From contig JANYHY010000790.1 in the NCBI GenBank assembly GCA_025362165.1, positions 1 to 17,208 of the forward strand: 17,208 bases of DNA, given 5' to 3'. Under the pieces are notes generated by a model. That model was not told where the DNA came from, made no database searches, and was given only the letters and a program-made list of their open reading frames with translations. The stretch is from Myxococcales bacterium. Its GTDB lineage: Bacteria > Myxococcota_A > Polyangia > Polyangiales > Polyangiaceae. Shown one piece after another: positions 7,689 to 12,844 of the stretch (position 1 is its first letter; the number at the start of each line of letters is the position of its first letter). The translations under genes were made by a program, and so were the position numbers.

Positions 7689-9140
7689 ATGCGTGTCTCC
7701 TCCCTGTTAGCGCTCGCGCTGGCTGTCGCGTGCAAAGACAAGACGCCGCCAGTCGACGCTGGTCCTGCGCAGGTCGCGGCCGCAGACTCCGCTGCTGCCA
7801 AGCCGCCTCCGCCGCTGCGCGCACCGCGCCCTGCGATCCCTGTGCTGCCCGATTTGCCGCCGCTCGGCGCGCACGAGGCGCCGGCCGTCGCTCCCCCTTC
7901 GGTCTCGAACACCGCCTGGGCTTGTCGGAGCGTCTGGACGGGTGAGTCGCAGACGCCGCTCACGTGCTCACAGAGCTCGCTGCTCGAAGGCGTGACGGAC
8001 GACGGCGCAGAGCCGCTCGTGACCGACGACGTGCTCGGCAATGCGATCAGCGTGCTGCCTGCGGTCGTGGATCATCGCGCGGACAACACAGAGGGGCCCG
8101 TGCGCAACCAAGCCACGACTCCCGCGTGCACCGCGTTCGCGATCGCTAGCGCGATCGATCATGCGATCGCGAGATGGACGGGCAAGCCTGGAAAGGTGAG
8201 CGTGATGCATGTGTGGTCGCGCTACCACGAGGCGGAAGAGCGCACGTCGATCCGCTCCAACGTGGGGCTCGAGCTAGGCAATGAGGACGACTGGCCGTTC
8301 GCGAGTTTGGAGGCGAATGCTCTCATGCCTTGTCCGGCAACTGGTGCAGCTCCGAAGGGCGGCTGCGGCAAGGCCGTAGACGCGGCGAGGTTGTTGAAGG
8401 TCGAGTCGAACCCGAGCGCGACATTCAGCGAGGTCGAGCTGTTGAAGGGAGCCGACACTGGTCTCTTCAAGGCCAAGCTCGCCGCAGGGCAAGACATCGT
8501 CGTCACCTTGAGCGTGCCCGACGCATTCGCGGCGAAGGGAAAACCCGGCGCGCGCTACGTACCGCACTACACCGCGGCGTCGCCGAGCGCTGGGCACGCG
8601 ATGCTGCTCGCGGGCTATGTCACCTTCGCGCACGGCACCTATTTTTTGATCCACAACAGCTGGGGCACGACGTGGGGAGACTCTGGCTACGCGTGGATCC
8701 ACGAACAGACCGTGAGCCAATGGACGCGCGAGGCCGTCGTCATCGACGCAGACCCGAAGCTCCGAGACGCGTCGATGCGGCCGCGACGCAACCGCGGCGA
8801 GACCACGTGCGCGGGAGAGCTCGTGCCGGACAGCATTCGTGGCGCATGCTCGCCGCTCTGCCCAGATGGCAGCCCTCGACACGATGGAGTGTGCGCAGTC
8901 TCTGGCCAGTGCCCAACTTCTTACGTCAACCTCACTGGCGTGTGCGTGCTCGCGGCGCCCGCGGTGAAAGGCAGCGACCCCAAGACAGGCATCAGTTGGC
9001 AGTGCGGCCCTGGCGGCTGCACCTATCTATTGCCGCACGAAGTGGACCCATCATGCACGGGCAACCTCTGCAAGGCGTCCTGTCCCGCGCCAGACTACCG
9101 AATAGCGAAGCGCGGCAAAGAGCTCACCTGCATTGATTGA
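7689..9140 (+). CDS. Papain-family (C1A) cysteine peptidase lipoprotein
   Basis: 483 residues from the ATG at 7689. The short signal sequence ends in a lipobox-like AVAC (Cys15), followed by a Pro/Ala-rich tether to about residue 70. All four papain-family active-site positions are present in order: Gln141 in VRNQ (oxyanion hole), Cys147 in PACTAFA with the canonical six-residue Gln-to-Cys spacing, His303 in SAGHAMLLAGY, and Asn323 in HNSWGTTWGDSGYAW. The usual CGSCW context is changed: the disulfide Cys and the Trp after the nucleophile are missing. The last ~110 residues are Cys-rich (for example SIRGACSPLCPDGSP and QCGPGGCTYLL) and may be a disulfide-stabilised appendage. It is predicted to be an outer-envelope protease; the substrate is unknown. 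In-frame ATGs at 7677 and 7644 would lengthen the signal peptide but overlap the divergent gene. There is no Shine-Dalgarno at any of the three. The stop codon is inside a tetranucleotide repeat. Confidence 0.87.
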   Translation: MRVSSLLALALAVACKDKTPPVDAGPAQVAAADSAAAKPPPPLRAPRPAIPVLPDLPPLGAHEAPAVAPPSVSNTAWACRSVWTGESQTPLTCSQSSLLEGVTDDGAEPLVTDDVLGNAISVLPAVVDHRADNTEGPVRNQATTPACTAFAIASAIDHAIARWTGKPGKVSVMHVWSRYHEAEERTSIRSNVGLELGNEDDWPFASLEANALMPCPATGAAPKGGCGKAVDAARLLKVESNPSATFSEVELLKGADTGLFKAKLAAGQDIVVTLSVPDAFAAKGKPGARYVPHYTAASPSAGHAMLLAGYVTFAHGTYFLIHNSWGTTWGDSGYAWIHEQTVSQWTREAVVIDADPKLRDASMRPRRNRGETTCAGELVPDSIRGACSPLCPDGSPRHDGVCAVSGQCPTSYVNLTGVCVLAAPAVKGSDPKTGISWQCGPGGCTYLLPHEVDPSCTGNLCKASCPAPDYRIAKRGKELTCID

Positions 9141-9175
9141 TTGATTGATCGATCGATCGATTGATTGATTGATCG
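9132..9175 (+). repeat. ATTG/ATCG tetranucleotide microsatellite, 11 units
   Basis: Eleven 4-bp units in the order 4x ATTG, 3x ATCG, 3x ATTG, 1x ATCG. The first unit overlaps the last two codons of the C1A peptidase gene and the TGA stop at 9138-9140. The rest is the 3' untranslated region. The ATCG core is self-complementary and gives overlapping GATC sites. Unit gain or loss downstream of the stop would leave the protein unchanged, so classical phase variation of this gene is unlikely. Confidence 0.9.
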
Positions 9176-9205
9176 AGCCGAAGGCACGAGCAATTCAGGT
9201 TTTGT

Positions 9206-9231
9206 CCGAGCGACCCGCAGGGTCGGCTAGG
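9206..9231. other. Imperfect hairpin between convergent genes
   Basis: CGACCC (9211-9216) and GGGTCG (9220-9225) pair around a GCA loop. The stem extends outward with one bulge and one mismatch (CCGAG with GCTAGG). It lies between the C1A peptidase gene and the convergent Cys-rich remnant, 2 bp past the remnant's stop. No T-tract follows on either strand, so it is not a standard intrinsic terminator; it may stabilise transcript 3' ends. The rest of 9176-9233 shows nothing recognisable. Confidence 0.4.
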
Positions 9232-9233
9232 AG

Positions 9234-9599
9234 TTATCCGGGCGGAATGGGCGGTATGAATTGACGCTCCCAGCGATGTTGCCCAATCGCATATCCGCAA
9301 AAGGCCGCGCCTTGTGGAACTGGCGGACAGTCCTCGTTCTTGCGGCATTTGTCGGTCGGTCCGTGACAGAAGCCGATGCCCGATCCATTGCCGCACGCGG
9401 CACCATTCGCGCAGTCTGCGTCTGATCGACAGTTGCCTTCTACGCAGTAATTCGCGATCCCCTTGGCTGCCGCGCATTGGCATTGGTGGTCAGCGCCGCA
9501 TTCGCTGTCTGCCATGCAGGCGTCAGTCTGCTCACAATGGTTTCGTTGTTCGTTGACTCCACAAACGCAACGACCCTTGTTGCCGCATCCCGGCGCGCA
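9234..9599 (-). pseudogene. 5'-truncated remnant of a Cys-rich secreted protein
   Basis: Reading leftwards from 9599, the frame encodes a dense cysteine pattern (CAPGCGNKGRCVCGVNEQ, then HCEQTDACMADSECG, YCVEGNCRSDADCANG, CGNGSGIGFC, CRKNEDCPP, FCGYAIGQHRW) ending at the stop 9234-9236. The style CxxDxDC...CVC...CR.D.DC is that of Cys-rich secreted proteins common in myxobacteria. The only start codon in this frame is the ATG at 9515, which would give a 93-residue protein with no signal peptide and would cut off six conserved-looking cysteines encoded upstream of it. The frame stays open to about 9717 with no ATG, GTG or TTG. From 9602 it is simply the shadow of the four-repeat gene, whose TGA is at 9602-9604. 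The simplest reading is that the 5' part, including the export signal, was lost by recombination at the junction with that gene. Translation of the 93-residue form, or frameshifting from a GTG at 9600, cannot be excluded. Confidence 0.6.
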
Positions 9600-9601
9600 C
9601 C

Positions 9602-10693
9602 TCAGGCCTTCTTCGCCTCTTCGATCAGCTCGTATTCGCGCTCGAACAAGACGAGCTGATTGGTCACGATCTCGAGGTTCGCGTCGTTGGACGAGTTCGC
9701 CTCCGCGCGGCCGAGCTCATCCATCTGCCGGCGGATCTCACCGAGCTGATCGCAGATCACCGACAGCGCGCCTAGATCGCGGCTCTTGCGATCCTTGCCC
9801 GCGTAGCCCTCTTGGTACTTCGCCATCACCGCGTTGGCATCGCCGCCGAGCATCCCCATGAGGTCCGCGAGCTTGGTGGTCTGTCGCGCTTTGCGGACCT
9901 CGCCGAGCTCTTTGTTGAACATACCTAGTTGGCGCTCGACGATGTCGATGTTGCCCGTGTTGCTGCCATCCTTGAGGCCAGCGTCCTTGAGAGCGCGCAT
10001 CTCGTCTTGTATCGCCTGGAGCTCGGCGATCATCCTCATCAACAACCCTGGACGCCGCGTGGTGCGACCCTGATTGGCGAACTGGTCTTGGTAGATCTTG
10101 AACTGAGCGTTGGCGCGGAGCGCGAGCGCGCTGCCCTGATCGTCCAGGCTGCCCTCCCCGCAGGCGGTGACGATCGCAGCGCGTTCGTTCACGTACATCT
10201 CGATCGTCTTGTTCACGAGATCGAGGTCCGCGGCGAACGCCTTCTGCTTGGTCTCCGCGACGAGCTCTTCCATGGACTCGCCGATGCCGACGAGCTCGTC
10301 CTTCATTTCGTCGAGCAGTCCTAGGTCACGGGTGTTGCGCGCTTGAGCCGCGAAATGGCGGTGCCAGCGCGCGAACACGAGGTTGGCGCTGGCCGCGAGC
10401 GGCGCGAACGCCTCGGCCTGTGGCGGAGCGTTCTTCGCTTGAACGATCATCTGGCGCTCGTTCTTGTAGAGCGTGACGTTGTTGCGCGCGGTCTCCGCGA
10501 GCTCAGCGACCCCCGGCGGCGCGGCGGCCGAGGGGATGCTGGTGATGCGCTTGAGGACGCTCTCGGTGTCTTTGATGATCGCGTCGATCTCGTCGAGGTT
10601 GCGCGTCGCGCGCGACTGACCAGCGAACTGCGACTCATAGCGAGCCGAAATGCGATCGAGCTCGTCGGCGAAGGATGCTTTGGGAGTGGCCAT
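9602..10693 (-). CDS. Uncharacterised protein of four tandem ~91-residue helical repeats
   Basis: 363 residues; I do not recognise a family. The protein has no signal peptide or membrane segment, is charged and predicted almost all-helical, so it is probably cytoplasmic. Almost its whole length is four copies of one unit with a period of 91-92 residues. Each unit has an aromatic (Tyr19, Trp110, Tyr201, Tyr293), an aromatic four residues later (Phe23, Phe114, Phe205, Tyr297), then FAxQxRxTRxLxxLD-like sequence with two conserved Arg (28/31, 119/122, 210/213, 302/305). A helix ending in M-x-E/D-L follows, then a variable loop, then a helix with aromatic-x-x-E (Tyr76/Glu79, Tyr167/Glu170, Phe259/Glu262, Phe350/Glu353). 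Divergence between copies is considerable, so the duplications are old. A scaffold or ligand-array role is possible but unsupported. It lies 36 bp downstream of the DUF6600-like lipoprotein gene, same strand, so co-transcription is likely. Only a weak TAGG precedes the ATG. Confidence 0.85.
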   Translation of the reverse strand: MATPKASFADELDRISARYESQFAGQSRATRNLDEIDAIIKDTESVLKRITSIPSAAAPPGVAELAETARNNVTLYKNERQMIVQAKNAPPQAEAFAPLAASANLVFARWHRHFAAQARNTRDLGLLDEMKDELVGIGESMEELVAETKQKAFAADLDLVNKTIEMYVNERAAIVTACGEGSLDDQGSALALRANAQFKIYQDQFANQGRTTRRPGLLMRMIAELQAIQDEMRALKDAGLKDGSNTGNIDIVERQLGMFNKELGEVRKARQTTKLADLMGMLGGDANAVMAKYQEGYAGKDRKSRDLGALSVICDQLGEIRRQMDELGRAEANSSNDANLEIVTNQLVLFEREYELIEEAKKA

Positions 10694-10729
10694 CGGCGGG
10701 AACCTAGCAGCACGCGTCGCGAGCGTCGA

Positions 10730-11956
10730 TCAGCGCCGCATGCTCGGAGGCCGAGCGCCTGGGGGAGGCGGCGGAGGCGGCGGGCGGAAGGTAGGCGGCG
10801 GAGACACTGGCGGAGGCGGAGGCGCGGGCCGCGGGATTGGAGTTGGCGGCGACACGACTGGCGGGCGCGGAGCTGGAGTGGGGAACGGCTGCGGAGTTGG
10901 GTGCAGGATCGGCGGCTGCGGATTGACGATCGGCGCGGGAATGAACGGCGGCGGCGATGGAGACGACGGCGGAGAGACGGGCGGCTGAGTGATCGGAGGC
11001 GTCGGGGTTGGCGATGGTTGACTCGGCAACACTTGCGGGATCAAGTAACTTGGCGCCTGCGGATTCAACTGCGGATTGAGGGGCGGCGCGATCGGGCGCG
11101 GGATCGGCCTGCTGGCTTGGGCGGCGCGCTGCAAGCCCGGATCGTTCGGTGGCGCGTGTGGGAGCGCTGTCAGATCGAGGCCGAGCTTGCCGGGAGGGGG
11201 ACCTACGGTAGGACGCGCGGGAGTGCGATCTCCAACCGTTGGCGCCGCAGGTGTCCATGGCCGCGTGTTGTTCGCGATCACCGCGACCTGCGAGCCGCGC
11301 ACGACCTTCGTCGCGACGCTCGGCGCGAAGACATCACCTCGCGCGCAGAACGCGTACGGCATCTGCGGCACGAAGCCGATCCCTACCGCGACGCCCCCGC
11401 GCCAAATCCACATCGGCGGAGCAGGCGCCCACCCGACGTAGCCATAACCCGCCGCCCCCGTTCGCCACACGACCCACGCGCCGCGATAGGTACGACCTGG
11501 GATCCACGCCCAACCGACCCCGTTGATGTGCGCCCAGCGCCCGAAATGAAACGGCGCCCAGCCCCAGTCGTAGTCGCTCACCCAGAGGTAGTCGTCTTCG
11601 TAGACCCATCGCCCTCGGCTCACATAAGGCACGAAATCCGGCCCGACGACCGTCGCTGCAGGAACCCAGACCGTGCCATAGCTGGGATCCTCCAGCCACG
11701 CTCCATAAGGATCGAGCGACGCGTGAAAGTCGGAGAGCGCGCTCGGATCCGTGTCGATGTACTCGACGTTCGTGTCTGCTCCGATCACGATCTCGTCTGA
11801 GGCGTACCCTTGCAAGGGAGCAGTCGTGGGCGCTGGAGTGTCATTCGGAGTCTGTTGCGCTTGCTGATTCTGATCGGGATAGCGCGGCGGCGGCGCATCG
11901 AGATCGCACGCCGCCGAGAGCAGGGCCAACCAAACACCGATCGTCGTCTTGCGCAT
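10730..11956 (-). CDS. DUF6600-like Trp-rich lipoprotein with long proline-rich tail
   Basis: 408 residues from the ATG at 11956; a GTG at 11959 would add one residue. The signal sequence ends in lipobox SAAC with Cys17 as the predicted lipid-anchored residue, followed by Asp18. A Pro/Gln/Thr linker reaches about residue 50. Residues about 65-215 form a Trp/Tyr/Gly-rich domain of the DUF6600 type: DFHASLDPYGAWLEDPSYG, GTVWVPA, RWVYEDDYLWVSDYDWGWAP, FHFGRWAHINGVGWAWIPG and YVGWAPAPP. The family is common in envelope proteins of Myxococcota and other Proteobacteria; its function is not established. From about residue 235 to the end the sequence is dominated by proline (PxP runs, then a stretch of prolines before the final Arg residues), which suggests an extended periplasmic or surface stalk. 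It follows the SDR gene by 22 bp and precedes the four-repeat gene by 36 bp on the same strand. No Shine-Dalgarno is visible. Confidence 0.85.
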   Translation of the reverse strand: MRKTTIGVWLALLSAACDLDAPPPRYPDQNQQAQQTPNDTPAPTTAPLQGYASDEIVIGADTNVEYIDTDPSALSDFHASLDPYGAWLEDPSYGTVWVPAATVVGPDFVPYVSRGRWVYEDDYLWVSDYDWGWAPFHFGRWAHINGVGWAWIPGRTYRGAWVVWRTGAAGYGYVGWAPAPPMWIWRGGVAVGIGFVPQMPYAFCARGDVFAPSVATKVVRGSQVAVIANNTRPWTPAAPTVGDRTPARPTVGPPPGKLGLDLTALPHAPPNDPGLQRAAQASRPIPRPIAPPLNPQLNPQAPSYLIPQVLPSQPSPTPTPPITQPPVSPPSSPSPPPFIPAPIVNPQPPILHPTPQPFPTPAPRPPVVSPPTPIPRPAPPPPPVSPPPTFRPPPPPPPPGARPPSMRR

Positions 11957-11978
11957 CACGCACGAATCTTAAGGCGCA

Positions 11979-12776
11979 TCATGTCGCGGCGCCACGCGGC
12001 TTGGTGCTCTCTGGCAGCGCCTTCAGCGGAGGTGTCATGCGATCCAAGATGAAGCGCGTGAGGTTCGGGAAGTGGCGGGAGAAGCCGTAGCTCGCTGGGT
12101 ACACGATGCGATGGCGCCTGCTCGCCACGCCGTCGCAGATCTTGCGCGCGAGCACGTCCGCATCTCCGGTTGGAGTGAGCAACTTCATCGCCGTCGTCTC
12201 CACGTACGCTTTTCGCCCTGCCTCTTCCATCGGAGTGCGCACGGGTCCTGGGTACACGGTCATCACGTGAACCCCCGTGTGCCGAAGCTCTCCGCGCAGA
12301 CCTTCGGACGCCGCCGCGAGACCACCCTTGGCCGCGTTGTAGAAGAACATCCCCGGAGTCGGCGCGATCGCCGCCATCGACGCAATGTCTACGATCGTGC
12401 CTGATTGACGGGCGATCATCGCCGGTAGAATGTGGTGCGTGAGCTTGAGCGGCGTGAAGAGATCGAGGTGCATCATGCGCTCTGCGTCCTCCCAAGGAGT
12501 GAGCACCGCGGCCTTCACGATCTGGACGCCAGCGTTGTTGATGAGCACATCGATCGGCCCGAGCGCCTCGATCGCGCCGTCGACGAAGTCAGTCGCGCGC
12601 GCGTAGTCGGTGAGGTCCGCCTCCACCACGTGACACCGCTTCTCATGTCCCTGGCTGAGCTCCGTGAGCTTGGCTTTGCGGCGCGCGACCATCGTGAGTG
12701 AAGCGCCGCGACTGAGGTACTCCTTGGCGATCGCTTCGCCGATGCCGCTCGAAGCCCCCGTGAGGATGACGTGCAT
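11979..12776 (-). CDS. Short-chain dehydrogenase/reductase (classical SDR)
   Basis: 265 residues with the full classical SDR signature: TGASSGIG (6-13) for dinucleotide binding, Arg32-Arg33 after the second strand (suggesting NADP(H) preference), Asp54 in ADLTD, NNAG (80-83), Ser133 in DIASMAA, and the YxxxK pair Tyr146/Lys150. PGPVRTPM follows the active site as in family members. The Rossmann motif starts only five residues after the Met, so the start is secure even without a Shine-Dalgarno. The C-terminal ~40 residues (RHFPNLTRFILDRM onward) are typical of SDRs acting on lipophilic or long-chain substrates, but the substrate cannot be read from sequence. It is the first gene of a minus-strand block with the DUF6600-like lipoprotein (22 bp downstream) and the four-repeat protein, and is divergent, across 68 bp, from the EF-hand protein gene. 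Confidence 0.93.
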   Translation of the reverse strand: MHVILTGASSGIGEAIAKEYLSRGASLTMVARRKAKLTELSQGHEKRCHVVEADLTDYARATDFVDGAIEALGPIDVLINNAGVQIVKAAVLTPWEDAERMMHLDLFTPLKLTHHILPAMIARQSGTIVDIASMAAIAPTPGMFFYNAAKGGLAAASEGLRGELRHTGVHVMTVYPGPVRTPMEEAGRKAYVETTAMKLLTPTGDADVLARKICDGVASRRHRIVYPASYGFSRHFPNLTRFILDRMTPPLKALPESTKPRGAAT

Positions 12777-12789
12777 GCGCGCATCGTAG

Positions 12790-12801
12790 TCCGAAATCGG
12801 A
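12790..12801. promoter_or_regulatory. Palindrome TCCGA-AA-TCGGA in divergent promoter region
   Basis: Two perfect 5-bp half-sites around an AA spacer lie in the 68-bp gap between the SDR and EF-hand protein genes, 14 bp upstream of the SDR start. The octamer CCGAAATC inside it recurs directly before the EF-hand protein's ATG (12837-12844). It could be an operator for a small dimeric regulator, but the half-sites are short and no regulator gene is nearby. Confidence 0.25.
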
Positions 12802-12844
12802 GAGGAGACGGGGTGTCAGTCTTCGGCTACGTTCCGCCGAAATC

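Noticed and set aside
7679..8041. Upstream extension of the LysM-DUF882 frame
   Set aside because: The extra 121 residues are antisense to the N-terminal part of the C1A peptidase gene, show no domain, and would bury the signal peptide.
9132..9175. Possible CRISPR or direct-repeat array
   Set aside because: It is a 4-bp microsatellite with no spacers and no cas genes nearby.
9124..9483. 119-codon minus-strand frame overlapping the Cys-rich remnant
   Set aside because: It reads through the microsatellite (repeating SINQ/SIDQ-like residues) in a different frame, without the ordered cysteine pattern.
10343..11800. 485-codon open frame on the plus strand
   Set aside because: It is antisense to the four-repeat and DUF6600-like genes, is extremely Arg-rich with no motif, and arises from the G/C-biased codon positions of the real genes.
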